A stretch of DNA of 64,000 bases. It comes from Flavobacterium sp. Its GTDB lineage: Bacteria; Bacteroidota; Bacteroidia; Flavobacteriales; Flavobacteriaceae. Below are positions 43,573 through 51,383 of the stretch, one piece after another. The number at the start of each line of letters is the position of its first letter. The first letter of the stretch is position 1. Below the pieces are notes generated by a model that worked only from the letters and a program-made list of their open reading frames with translations, ran no database searches and was not told where the DNA came from. The position numbers and the translations under genes were made by a program. Where the stretch lies: contig JADBYA010000002.1 of NCBI GenBank assembly GCA_020403245.1, positions 124,001-188,000 of the forward strand, written 5' to 3'.

Positions 43573-44796
43573 ATGCTAGACATACAAAAAATAAGAGCCG
43601 ATTTCCCAATATTTTCACAAAAAGTTAATGGCAAGCCGCTCGTTTATTTTGATAACGGAGCAACTTCTCAAAAACCTCAAGTGGTTATTGATGCCATAAC
43701 AAAATATTACGAGGAAATAAATGCTAATATTCACCGCGGTGTGCATACATTAAGCCAATTGGCAACTGATGCTTACGAAGTTTCTCGTGGTAAAATTCAA
43801 AATCATATTAATGCAAAATTGGCGTGCGAAGTAATTTTTACTTCAGGAACGACGCATGCAATTAATGCTGTGGCTAATGGTTTTGCGTCACTAGTAAAAG
43901 CTGGCGATGAGGTTTTAGTTTCTGCTTTGGAACATCATAGTAATATTGTGCCATGGCAAATGCTTTGCGAAAAAACTGGAGCAACGTTGCGCGTTATTCC
44001 AATGAATGACAAGGGGGAATTAATTGTATCAGAATATGATAATTTGCTTTCATCAAAAACAAAAATTGTAACCGTAAATCATATATCCAACGCTTTGGGA
44101 ACCATCAATCCAATCAAATACATGATTGACAAAGCACATCAATTTGGTGCTGCAATTTTAATTGACGGTGCACAAGCGGTTCCTCACTTAAAACCAGATG
44201 TTCAAGCATTGGATTGTGATTTTTATGTGTTTTCGGGACATAAAATTTGTGGGCCAACAGGTATTGGAATTCTGTATGGAAAAGAAGAATGGCTTCGAAA
44301 ATTGCCACCATATCAAGGTGGAGGCGAAATGATTGCCACAGTTTCTTTTGAGAAAACGACCTATGCCGATTTGCCCCATAAATTTGAGGCCGGAACGCCT
44401 AATATTGAAGCCGGAATTGTACTAGGAACAGCCATTGATTATTTGAATGAAATAGGTTTTGAAAATATAGCAAAATATGAACATGAACTACTAGAATACG
44501 CCACCGAAAAATTGCTGCAAATAGAGGGATTGAAAATTTTTGGTCCAGATTTATCGGGATTAAATAAAACATCTGTAATTTCGTTTAACATTGATGGCAT
44601 TCATCCATACGACATTGGTACTATTATCGATAAGATGGGAATAGCAGTTAGAACTGGACATCATTGTGCACAACCTATAATGGATTTTTTCAAAATCCCC
44701 GGAACGATTAGGGCTAGTTTTGCATTTTATAATACAAAAGAAGAAATTGATTTGATGGTAGAAGCTTTGATAAAAGCCAAAATGATGTTATCTTAA
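43573..44796 (+). CDS. sufS: Cysteine desulfurase SufS
   Basis: 407 residues, type II cysteine desulfurase. PLP lysine in YVFSGHKICGPTGIG near residue 225, catalytic Cys in VRTGHHCAQP near 365, and NIHRGVHTLSQLAT near the N-terminus. It takes sulfur from cysteine and passes it to SufE. It has its own promoter after the antisense serine hydrolase and leads the second suf transcript with a lipoprotein gene and sufE. Confidence 0.96.
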   Translation: MLDIQKIRADFPIFSQKVNGKPLVYFDNGATSQKPQVVIDAITKYYEEINANIHRGVHTLSQLATDAYEVSRGKIQNHINAKLACEVIFTSGTTHAINAVANGFASLVKAGDEVLVSALEHHSNIVPWQMLCEKTGATLRVIPMNDKGELIVSEYDNLLSSKTKIVTVNHISNALGTINPIKYMIDKAHQFGAAILIDGAQAVPHLKPDVQALDCDFYVFSGHKICGPTGIGILYGKEEWLRKLPPYQGGGEMIATVSFEKTTYADLPHKFEAGTPNIEAGIVLGTAIDYLNEIGFENIAKYEHELLEYATEKLLQIEGLKIFGPDLSGLNKTSVISFNIDGIHPYDIGTIIDKMGIAVRTGHHCAQPIMDFFKIPGTIRASFAFYNTKEEIDLMVEALIKAKMMLS

Positions 44797-44807
44797 AACA
44801 AAAAATG

Positions 44808-45248
44808 ATGAAAGTTATAACAGTACTCTTATTGACAGTTTTTTTAGGTAAAAGTTGTAGCAATGAAGCGCAAAATAATATCGCCAATACAACTATTCAA
44901 TACACCGCTACTACTCGGGGGTTTTATCAAAGAATTATTATTATGAATCAAAAAGCGACCATTTCAAAAGACAGAAATGAGAAGGAAATTCCTAAAGAAG
45001 TAATAATCTCTGATGCAGATTGGAAGGAATTGGTAGAGTATTTTCGAATAATTAATTTGGAAGACATACCAAAATTAAAAGATCCAACACAAAAACGATT
45101 TTATGATGGCGCAGCGATTGCCAATTTAAAAATACGTTATCAAGATAAAAACTACGAAACCATGGATTTTGACCACGAGTTTCCACCAGCAGAAATAGAT
45201 AAATTAGTTAACAAGATCGTTTCATTGGCTAAAGAAAAAGAAGAATGA
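44808..45248 (+). CDS. Small putative lipoprotein of unknown function in the suf cluster
   Basis: 146 residues from the second of two adjacent ATG codons (44805 or 44808). A short hydrophobic signal (VITVLLLTVFLGKSCS) ends in a Cys that could be lipidated, though Lys at -2 is not ideal for a lipobox. The rest is a small mixed fold with no recognised domain. It lies between sufS and sufE, 8 bp after sufS, so co-expression is likely; a link to Fe-S assembly is only positional. Confidence 0.75.
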   Translation: MKVITVLLLTVFLGKSCSNEAQNNIANTTIQYTATTRGFYQRIIIMNQKATISKDRNEKEIPKEVIISDADWKELVEYFRIINLEDIPKLKDPTQKRFYDGAAIANLKIRYQDKNYETMDFDHEFPPAEIDKLVNKIVSLAKEKEE

Positions 45249-45281
45249 AATAATTTCAGCATAAATGACAAAAAAAGATAC

Positions 45282-45296
45282 TGAAACAAGTTCAGC
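45282..45296. repeat. Palindromic repeat CTGAAACAAGTTCAG before sufE
   Basis: Identical to 2041-2055. Its right flank CATAAAGAATGA runs into the sufE ATG at 45304. A partial copy (TTTCAGCATAAATGAC) lies just upstream at about 45255-45270. Confidence 0.75.
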
Positions 45297-45303
45297 ATAA
45301 AGA

Positions 45304-45723
45304 ATGAAAATAAAAGAAATACAGGACGAAATTGTAGACGAGTTTTCCCTGTTTGATGATTGGATGGACCGCTATGAATACATCATCGAATTGGGGAAAT
45401 CACTTCCTTTAATTAGTGAAAAATATAAAACCGAAGACAATATCATCAAAGGTTGTCAGTCAAAAGTGTGGGTTCATGGCGAACTAAAAGACGATAAAAT
45501 AGTTTTTACTGCCGATAGTGATGCTATTTTAACCAAAGGAATTATCGCTATTTTAATTCGGACTTTTTCCAATCAAAAAGCAAGTGATATTTTGGATGCG
45601 AATACCGATTTTATAGATGAAATTGGACTAAAAGAACATTTATCGCCAACACGCGCTAACGGTTTGGTTTCAATGATAAAACAAATAAAAATGTATGCCT
45701 TGGCATTTAATTCGAATAATTAA
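45304..45723 (+). CDS. sufE: Sulfur acceptor SufE
   Basis: 139 residues. The sulfur-accepting Cys is in IIKGCQSKVWVH near residue 51, in the exact SufE context, and the C-terminal GLVSMIKQIKMYAL helix is conserved. It accepts persulfide from SufS and hands it to SufB. Its start codon sits at the edge of a dispersed palindrome, which may influence initiation. Confidence 0.94.
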   Translation: MKIKEIQDEIVDEFSLFDDWMDRYEYIIELGKSLPLISEKYKTEDNIIKGCQSKVWVHGELKDDKIVFTADSDAILTKGIIAILIRTFSNQKASDILDANTDFIDEIGLKEHLSPTRANGLVSMIKQIKMYALAFNSNN

Positions 45724-45727
45724 TTTA

Positions 45728-45757
45728 ACCATATAAGTTATTTAAGATCATTTAAGA
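45728..45757. repeat. Left arm (30 bp) of inverted repeat around GxxExxY gene 1
   Basis: It begins ACCATATAAG and ends CATTTAAGA. Reverse complement of 46178-46207 at 25 of 30 positions. It begins 5 bp after sufE and ends 6 bp before the ATG of the next gene. Confidence 0.8.
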
Positions 45758-45763
45758 ATTCAG

Positions 45764-46177
45764 ATGGAATTGACAAAGACATATTTAAAAGATTTAGTTT
45801 ATCATGTTAATGGCGCAGCAATTGAAGTTCATAAAAATCTTGGCCCTGGTTTATTAGAAAGTATTTATCACAAATGTTTGGAAAAGGAATTGTCAATCAA
45901 AGATTTTAATTTTAAAACAGAACTAATAATTCCAATAAACTATAAAGGACTTGAAATAGACGCTAATTTGAGATGTGATTTGTTTGTTGAAAATTGTCTG
46001 CTTGTAGAATTAAAATCAGTTGAAAAAATTTTACCAATCCATGAAGCTCAACTATTAACATACATGAAACTTTTAAAAATCCCTATGGGTTTAATGATTA
46101 ATTTTAATGTGACAAATATTTATAAAGAAGGACAAAAAACCTATATTAACGAGATATACAGAATATTGGAAGAATAA
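45764..46177 (+). CDS. GxxExxY protein (PD-(D/E)XK nuclease-like)
   Basis: 137 residues. GPGLLESIYHKCL carries the GxxExxY signature; RCDLFVENCLLVELKS contains an Asp and an ExK with the spacing of the PD-(D/E)XK nuclease active site, and the end has LLTYMKLLKIPMGLMINFNV. These proteins are scattered in Bacteroidota, and no enzymatic activity has been shown to my knowledge. About 45% similar by eye to the copy at 59517-59900. It lies between sufE and the SufT-like gene inside 30-bp inverted repeats. Confidence 0.88.
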   Translation: MELTKTYLKDLVYHVNGAAIEVHKNLGPGLLESIYHKCLEKELSIKDFNFKTELIIPINYKGLEIDANLRCDLFVENCLLVELKSVEKILPIHEAQLLTYMKLLKIPMGLMINFNVTNIYKEGQKTYINEIYRILEE

Positions 46178-46207
46178 TCTTAAATGTACTTACATGCCTT
46201 ATATGGT
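46178..46207. repeat. Right arm (30 bp) of inverted repeat around GxxExxY gene 1
   Basis: It begins directly at the stop codon of the gene. Pairs with 45728-45757 at 25 of 30 positions, with ten perfect outer pairs (ACCATATAAG/CTTATATGGT). Confidence 0.8.
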
Positions 46208-46221
46208 AAAAAAATAATAAT

Positions 46222-46545
46222 ATGGAAGAATTTAAAGACGAAATCAACTTAGGAGAGAATGTGGTAAAAACCTTAAAAGGAATTTACGACCCTGAAATAC
46301 CTGTAGATATATACGAATTAGGATTAATCTACGATGTGATGATTAATGAAGACAATGAGGTAAAAGTTTTAATGACCTTAACTTCGCCTAATTGTCCGGT
46401 TGCAGAAACCTTGCCTCGCGAAGTTGAAGAAAAAATTCAAAAAATAGCTACCGTTAAATCATGTGAAGTAGAGATTACTTTTGATCCGCCATGGAGTAAA
46501 GATTTAATGAGTGAAGAAGCTAAGTTAGAACTTGGAATGCTCTAG
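46222..46545 (+). CDS. SufT-like DUF59 (MIP18-type) Fe-S assembly protein
   Basis: 107 residues of a single DUF59 domain: LKGIYDPEIPVDIYELGLIYDV (the DPE-P motif) and LTSPNCPVAETLPREVEEKI with a Cys, then VEITFDPPWSKDLMSEEAK at the end. Members carry or target Fe-S clusters. The suf position supports an auxiliary role in cluster delivery. Confidence 0.92.
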   Translation: MEEFKDEINLGENVVKTLKGIYDPEIPVDIYELGLIYDVMINEDNEVKVLMTLTSPNCPVAETLPREVEEKIQKIATVKSCEVEITFDPPWSKDLMSEEAKLELGML

Positions 46546-46550
46546 AATTA

Positions 46551-46620
46551 GTATTCAGTTGGTAGTAGCAGTTGGCAGATTTTCAGCTTAACTGAACACT
46601 AAAAACTGAACACTGAACAC
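46551..46620. repeat. Imperfect hairpin of ACTGAACACT words
   Basis: The left arm (46551-46578, GTATTCAGTTGG...) and right arm (46592-46620, CTGAACACTAAAAACTGAACAC...) can pair over about 17 of 29 positions with one gap. The words match the hairpin at 51286-51347 and single-orientation copies at about 58690-58725. Confidence 0.6.
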
Positions 46621-46627
46621 CAATAAA

Positions 46628-47134
46628 ATGGACGAAATCATAAATAAAGTAGCCAACTCTACTCTCGAAGTGTTCGATTTGGAAGATTATTATCCAAATG
46701 GAACTCGAACGCAAATTGATATTTCACAATGGCTTACTGAAGGATTTCTTTTGAAAGAAAAAGATTTTCGAGAAGCGTTAAAAAATCATGATTGGTCACA
46801 ATATGAAAATCATTATGTCGCCATTTATTGTTCAACCGATGCTATTATTCCGGCTTGGGCAACTATTTTAGTTACTGTTTATCTAAACCCTTTTGCTAAA
46901 AAAGTGGTACTAGGTAATATAACAGATTTAGAAACTGCTTTTTATCAAGAAATTATCCCATCATTAGATTTCACAATATACCAAGACAAACCAGTTATCT
47001 TAAAAGGATGTTCCAAAAAGCCAGTTCCCGAAAGTGCTTATATTTTAGCTATACAAGAACTTCAAAAAGTAGCCAAAAGTGTAATGTATGGCGAAGCTTG
47101 TTCCGCAGTTCCATTATTTAAAAAGAATAAATAA
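46628..47134 (+). CDS. DUF2480 family protein
   Basis: 168 residues. The opening INKVANSTLEVFDLEDYYP and the IPAWATILVTVYL stretch match DUF2480, a cytosolic family of Bacteroidota that usually lies next to suf genes. No catalytic motif is obvious; the C-terminal half has three Cys (CSTDA earlier, GCSKKP, EACSAVP). The function is unknown; the neighbourhood suggests a link to Fe-S metabolism. Confidence 0.85.
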   Translation: MDEIINKVANSTLEVFDLEDYYPNGTRTQIDISQWLTEGFLLKEKDFREALKNHDWSQYENHYVAIYCSTDAIIPAWATILVTVYLNPFAKKVVLGNITDLETAFYQEIIPSLDFTIYQDKPVILKGCSKKPVPESAYILAIQELQKVAKSVMYGEACSAVPLFKKNK

Positions 47135-47221
47135 TTGTTTTCAATAAGTTAGCTTTTAATAATATTTGGATAAGCCAAATAGATTTATAACTTTACACGC
47201 AAAATTTTAAAATCTAATAAA

Positions 47222-48115
47222 ATGAAGAAAATTATACTTTCAGTACTTTTTATATCAACATTTTCTTTTGCCCAAACAAAACAAGAGATTAAAGATATTG
47301 AAAAAGTAACCAAAGCAGTAGAAGATAGTACTCGAACCTCTGGCTGGGTAAAAAAAGGACTTTTTACAGCGCTTTTTAATCAATCAAGTTTTGATAATTG
47401 GCTTGCTGGTGGTCAAAGTAACTTATCCGTTAACGCAAGTTTAAACTATGATATGAATTATAAAAGTGAAAAAACTGCCTGGGATAATAAACTTTTAATG
47501 GGATACGGAGTTACTAAAATTCAAGGCGCAGAGCTTTTAAAATCAGACGATAGAATAGAATTTATATCATTGTATGGTAGAAAAGCCAAAGGATACTGGT
47601 TTTATTCAGTTTTTTTTAATTTTAAATCTCAAATAACTACCAACTTAGGGAATAATCCTGAAAATTGGTCTTTACCAAAATCTACTAGTTTTTTTAGTCC
47701 TGCTTTTATTCAGATAGGTCCTGGTATGCTTTGGAAAAAGAGTGATAATTTAAAAATAAATTTTGCTCCAGCTACTTCTCGTTTTATTATAGTTATGGAT
47801 CAAGACCTCGCTGATGCAGGTGCTTTTGGGGTAGACCCTGGAGATAACCTTAGGTTTGAATTAGGGGCTGCCATCTCAGGCTATTACAAGTTCAATTTAG
47901 TAACAAATGTGAGTGTTGAAAACATTTTAAACCTTTACACAAACTATTTAGAAAACCCTCAGAATGTTGATTTGGATTATCAAATAAACATAGCAATGAA
48001 AATTAACAAGTGGCTAACTTCCAATATTACATTTCATGCTATTTATGATGATAATGCATTTAGAGGTCTTCAAACAAGACAATTGTTTGGTTTAGGAGTA
48101 AACTATGGTTTTTAA
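47222..48115 (+). CDS. DUF3078 family outer-membrane protein
   Basis: 297 residues with a signal peptide ending in FSFAQ near residue 18. GWVKKGLFTALFNQSSFDNWLAGGQSNLS is the hallmark start of DUF3078 proteins, and the rest is a series of beta strands ending in GLGVNYGF, an outer-membrane barrel-like C-terminus. Function unknown. It closes the suf neighbourhood and is followed by a strong terminator. Confidence 0.85.
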   Translation: MKKIILSVLFISTFSFAQTKQEIKDIEKVTKAVEDSTRTSGWVKKGLFTALFNQSSFDNWLAGGQSNLSVNASLNYDMNYKSEKTAWDNKLLMGYGVTKIQGAELLKSDDRIEFISLYGRKAKGYWFYSVFFNFKSQITTNLGNNPENWSLPKSTSFFSPAFIQIGPGMLWKKSDNLKINFAPATSRFIIVMDQDLADAGAFGVDPGDNLRFELGAAISGYYKFNLVTNVSVENILNLYTNYLENPQNVDLDYQINIAMKINKWLTSNITFHAIYDDNAFRGLQTRQLFGLGVNYGF

Positions 48116-48131
48116 TAAAAATAATTCATAA

Positions 48132-48169
48132 AAAAAGAGCCGATTCATTATGTTGAACCGGCTCTTTTT
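48132..48169 (+). terminator. Intrinsic terminator after the DUF3078 gene
   Basis: AAAAAGAGCCG/CGGCTCTTTTT, 11-bp stem, with extra TTCA/TGAA pairing inside the 16-base loop and a T-tract. Confidence 0.88.
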
Positions 48170-48229
48170 AATTTTAATAATCTCAAAGTAATATTAAAAA
48201 CTTACATTTAGATTTCTTTTCAGATTAAA

Positions 48230-48469
48230 TTACTTTTTAAAGCGTTTGTCATTCATAGAGCGTGCTGCTTTTCCTTTATTTTTAGTAGCATAACTAATAG
48301 AATGTGTTTTCTGATTAGTTTTAGGCTTATTTACAGTACTAAATCTAGATCCAGAACCTCTCGAACTTTCCTCGTTTGGAAGTTTTGTAAAAGAAATGGC
48401 TTTTGCACTAAATAGTATTAGTAAAAAAAGAAACAGCTTGAAAGCATTTTTTGGGGCAATTGTTTTCAT
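48230..48469 (-). CDS. Small basic secreted protein, unknown function
   Basis: 79 residues from the ATG at 48469; a longer frame starts at 48535 but adds a second, misplaced hydrophobic segment. From 48469 there is a single signal peptide (FKLFLFLLILFSAKA), then a short Ser/Lys/Arg-rich tail rich in basic residues. I know no family. Mature length is only about 55 residues. Low-complexity composition makes the gene less certain. Confidence 0.5.
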   Translation of the reverse strand: MKTIAPKNAFKLFLFLLILFSAKAISFTKLPNEESSRGSGSRFSTVNKPKTNQKTHSISYATKNKGKAARSMNDKRFKK

Positions 48470-48628
48470 GGGGTTAGATATTAAATTATACAAAATAAAA
48501 GTATATAAATTAAACAAAAAACACTTTAAAAACACTTAAAAAATCGACGAAATACATCTTTTTATAAAAAAAATAAACATATTCTTATAAATATATTTTT
48601 ATATAGCATCTATTTCTAGTTTAAATAA

Positions 48629-49771
48629 TCACCTAAATGCCTGTTCTAAATCGGCTAATAAATCGGCGATATCTTCAACGCCTGTACTCAATCGAACTAA
48701 ATCATCTGTGATGCCAATTTCCTTACGCTTCTCTTCAGGAATAGAAGCATGTGTCATCAGTGCAGGATGATTTGCCAATGATTCTACACCACCAAGAGAT
48801 TCTGCCAATGTGAATACTTTTAGTTTTTCTAAAAAAGAAATAGCATCAGCTTTTTTACCAGATTTGAAGGTAAAAGAAACCATACCGCCAAAACCACTCA
48901 TTTGTTTTTTGGCAATTTCATGAAACGGATGATCAGGTAATCCAGGGTAATATACCTTTTCTACTTCGGGATGATTGCTTAAAAAAGCAGCCACTTTTTC
49001 GCCGTTTTCGCAATGTCTTTGTACCCGTAAGTGAAGGGTTTTAATACCGCGTAAAACTAAAAAACTGTCCATTGGTCCCAATGTACCGCCAGTAGCAAAC
49101 ATTTGAAAATGCAATTGCTCACCAAGGGCGGCGTCTTTAATAACTAATGCTCCAGCAATGACATCACTGTGTCCGCCAAGATATTTGGTAGCCGAATGCA
49201 TTACGATATCTGCACCCAAATCTAGTGGTTTTTGCAAATAGGGTGTAGCAAACGTATTGTCTACAGCAAAAAGTATGTTATGTTTTTTTGTTATTTTGGC
49301 AATTTCAGCAATATCTGCTAATTTCATCAATGGATTGGTGGGTGTTTCTGCCCAAACCAATTTGGTGTTTTCGTTAATTAATGAATGGAATTTTTCCATA
49401 TCAGTCATATCCACAAAATGAAACTTAACGCCACTATCTTTATAAATTCTAGTAAATAAACGATACGTTCCACCGTATAAATCATCCATAGCTATGATTT
49501 CATCTCCTGCTTTAAAGGAACGTAACAAACAATCGGTTGCGGCTAATCCTGAGGCAAAAGCCAAACCTCGAGCCCCGTTTTCTATACTTGCCAAAGCATC
49601 TTCTAACGCTTGACGCGTTGGGTTGGCAGCTCGCGAATATTCATAATCACCCACAGGCGTTCCTGGTGAAACTTGAGCATAGGTTGAGGTTAAAAATACG
49701 GGAGGCATTACTGCTCCTGTTACTGCTTCATGGTGTTGATTGCCATGTATGACTTTGGTATTGAATTTCAT
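48629..49771 (-). CDS. Cystathionine gamma-synthase / gamma-lyase family PLP enzyme
   Basis: 380 residues, fold-type I PLP enzyme of the Cys/Met metabolism family. YEYSRAANPTRQALE at about 43-57 binds the cofactor phosphate in the neighbouring subunit, the PLP lysine lies in MHSATKYLGGHSDVIAG near residue 197, and SLGGVESLANHPA marks the substrate end. It could be a synthase (methionine route) or lyase (cysteine route); sequence alone does not decide, though the automatic name is usually cystathionine gamma-synthase. Candidate promoter at 49834-49841. Confidence 0.9.
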   Translation of the reverse strand: MKFNTKVIHGNQHHEAVTGAVMPPVFLTSTYAQVSPGTPVGDYEYSRAANPTRQALEDALASIENGARGLAFASGLAATDCLLRSFKAGDEIIAMDDLYGGTYRLFTRIYKDSGVKFHFVDMTDMEKFHSLINENTKLVWAETPTNPLMKLADIAEIAKITKKHNILFAVDNTFATPYLQKPLDLGADIVMHSATKYLGGHSDVIAGALVIKDAALGEQLHFQMFATGGTLGPMDSFLVLRGIKTLHLRVQRHCENGEKVAAFLSNHPEVEKVYYPGLPDHPFHEIAKKQMSGFGGMVSFTFKSGKKADAISFLEKLKVFTLAESLGGVESLANHPALMTHASIPEEKRKEIGITDDLVRLSTGVEDIADLLADLEQAFR

Positions 49772-49833
49772 CTAGATTAATTATTTTTTAATGAGGATGG
49801 AACGCCAAAACGTTTCATTAATTTTATTTTTCA

Positions 49834-49841
49834 CAAAAGTA
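49834..49841 (-). promoter_or_regulatory. Candidate promoter element TACTTTTG (minus strand)
   Basis: TAnnTTTG on the minus strand, about 60 bp upstream of the PLP-enzyme start. Confidence 0.4.
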
Positions 49842-49866
49842 AACAAAAGTTCCAATAGTTTTTCTT

Positions 49867-49953
49867 CTAACCCCGATTGTAACGGCATCCTTTTTTGTCT
49901 CGTTTTTTTTAACGAGACAAAAAAGATAGAGTGGAAAGCGGGAAAAAGGTTAG
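49867..49953. repeat. Structured repeat element with nested hairpins (87 bp)
   Basis: Outer stem CTAACC/GGTTAG, then CCCG/CGGG, then the perfect 15-bp stem CTTTTTTGTCTCGTT/AACGAGACAAAAAAG around a T-rich loop. The flanks CCCGATTGTAACGG and AGTGGAAAGCGGG recur, on the other strand and with a different interior, at 55268-55414. No frame is open across it. Confidence 0.7.
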
Positions 49954-49982
49954 CAAATAAGCCCGAAAGTCTCGTTTCTTCA

Positions 49983-50024
49983 TTCGACTGCCTGTCTGCC
50001 GAAAGGTAGATGCTCAGGATGACA
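49983..50024. repeat. Dispersed repeat split by a 20-bp palindrome
   Basis: TTCGACTG and TGCTCAGGATGACA are the two halves of the repeat found uninterrupted in gltX (10230-10254); between them lie 20 bases (49991-50010) nearly identical to 1901-1920. Confidence 0.75.
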
Positions 50025-50054
50025 GAAATTGCGTATTTTTGGGAAAATAAAAAA

Positions 50055-50408
50055 ATGGAAAATAAAATCTACTATTTATCATCGTGTGACACCTGTAGAA
50101 AAATTATAAAATCACTTCCAAATGCTGATAGATTAAACTTTCACGACATTCGTCAAAATCCAATAACTGAGCAAGAATTAGAGGAAATGTATCGACTTTC
50201 GGGGAGTTATGAGGCGCTTTTTAGCAAAAAAGCACAACTTTATAAGTCGATGGATTTGAAAAATAAAGCTTTGACAGAATCAGATTTTAAAAAATATTTG
50301 TTAGAACATTATACTTTTTTAAGCCGTCCTGTTTTTATTATTGACAACCAAATTTACATTGGCAACAGCCCAAAAAGTATCATTAACGTTATCAAAGCAT
50401 TGTCATAA
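50055..50408 (+). CDS. ArsC/Spx-family thioredoxin-fold protein
   Basis: 117 residues from the ATG at 50055 (MENKIYYLSSCDTC); the longer frame from 50010 covers repeat DNA. CDTCRK near residue 11 is the CxxC redox motif of the ArsC/YffB/Spx group, and FLSRPVFIIDNQIYIG near the end matches the ArsC strand that ends in the anion-binding Arg. It may be an arsenate-reductase-like or an Spx-like thiol protein; substrate unproven. Its stop overlaps the next start by one base. Confidence 0.88.
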   Translation: MENKIYYLSSCDTCRKIIKSLPNADRLNFHDIRQNPITEQELEEMYRLSGSYEALFSKKAQLYKSMDLKNKALTESDFKKYLLEHYTFLSRPVFIIDNQIYIGNSPKSIINVIKALS

Positions 50409-51295
50409 TGTCTAAAAGAACTTGGGCATTACTAGCCGCAACCATGGTTTCTATCATTTATGGCCTTTCGTTTACGATTGCTAAAGATGTTATGCCAACG
50501 TATGTAAAACCGTTTGGGTTTATTTTGGTTCGCGTTTTTGGTGCAACGATTTTGTTTTGGTTGGTTTCATTTTTTGGACCAAAAGAGAAAATTCAATTAA
50601 ATGACTTTCCTAGAATTATAGCGGCAGCTTTTTTTGGTGTAGCACTCAATATGCTTACTTTTTTTAAAGGATTAAGTTTTACTTCGCCTATTTCGGCTGC
50701 GGTGATTATGGTGACAACACCTATTATTGTATTGATTTTGTCTGCCATTTTAATGAAAGAAAAAATGATAAAGCGAAAGATTTTTGGAATTTTGTTGGGA
50801 CTTTTCGGAACCGGTTTTCTTATTTTATATGGCAGATCAATTGGGAATGCAGCTAACGCTCCGTTAGGAAATTTGCTAGTTTTTATCAATGCGGTTTCAT
50901 ATGCTTTTTATCTCAATATCGTTAAAAAACTAATGGATAAATACAACGCTTTTACTTTTGTAAAATGGATTTATACTTTTGGACTTTTGATGGTATTTCC
51001 TTTTGGTTGGAATGAATATCAAGAAATTCAATGGCAAACTTTACCCTCTATAATCCTATGGGAAATTCTTTTTGTGGTGGTGTTTACTACGTTTTTTACC
51101 TATTTGTTCAACTTAGTTTCCATGCGGGAATTGAAACCAACAACAGTGGCTGTTTTTATTTATTTGCAACCACTTTTTGCCACTGTTTTTGCCATGAGTT
51201 TAGGCAAAGATGAATTGACATGGGTTAAAATTGTCTCTGCGGTTTTAATCTTTGTTGGGGTTTATTTAGTAACGCAGAAAAAAAGTATTCAGTAA
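50408..51295 (+). CDS. EamA/DMT-superfamily transporter
   Basis: 295 residues, ten predicted membrane helices in two EamA repeats: first repeat about 5-135 (LAATMVSIIYGLSFTIAKDV, AAVIMVTTPIIVLILSAILMKEK), second about 150-290 (AVFIYLQPLFATVFAMSLGKDEL). Family members export small metabolites; the substrate is unknown. Translation is coupled to the ArsC-like gene by the one-base overlap. A hairpin of ACTGAACACT words starts within the last codons. Confidence 0.88.
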   Translation: MSKRTWALLAATMVSIIYGLSFTIAKDVMPTYVKPFGFILVRVFGATILFWLVSFFGPKEKIQLNDFPRIIAAAFFGVALNMLTFFKGLSFTSPISAAVIMVTTPIIVLILSAILMKEKMIKRKIFGILLGLFGTGFLILYGRSIGNAANAPLGNLLVFINAVSYAFYLNIVKKLMDKYNAFTFVKWIYTFGLLMVFPFGWNEYQEIQWQTLPSIILWEILFVVVFTTFFTYLFNLVSMRELKPTTVAVFIYLQPLFATVFAMSLGKDELTWVKIVSAVLIFVGVYLVTQKKSIQ

Positions 51296-51347
51296 GCAGT
51301 AATTAGTTGCCAGAAGACACTGAATACTAATAACTGAACACTGAACA
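51286..51347. repeat. Hairpin of ACTGAACACT words after the DMT transporter
   Basis: Arms 51286-51313 and 51320-51347 are complementary at 20 of 28 positions around a 6-base loop. The left arm contains the stop codon of the transporter gene. Confidence 0.7.
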
Positions 51348-51355
51348 CTTTTTCA

Positions 51356-51363
51356 TATATTTG
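51356..51363 (+). promoter_or_regulatory. Promoter element TATATTTG of the yicC-gmk-nadD group
   Basis: Perfect TAnnTTTG 20 bp before the YicC-family ATG, directly after the hairpin that ends the preceding transcript. Confidence 0.6.
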
Positions 51364-51383
51364 AAATTTATTAAATCACAAGA

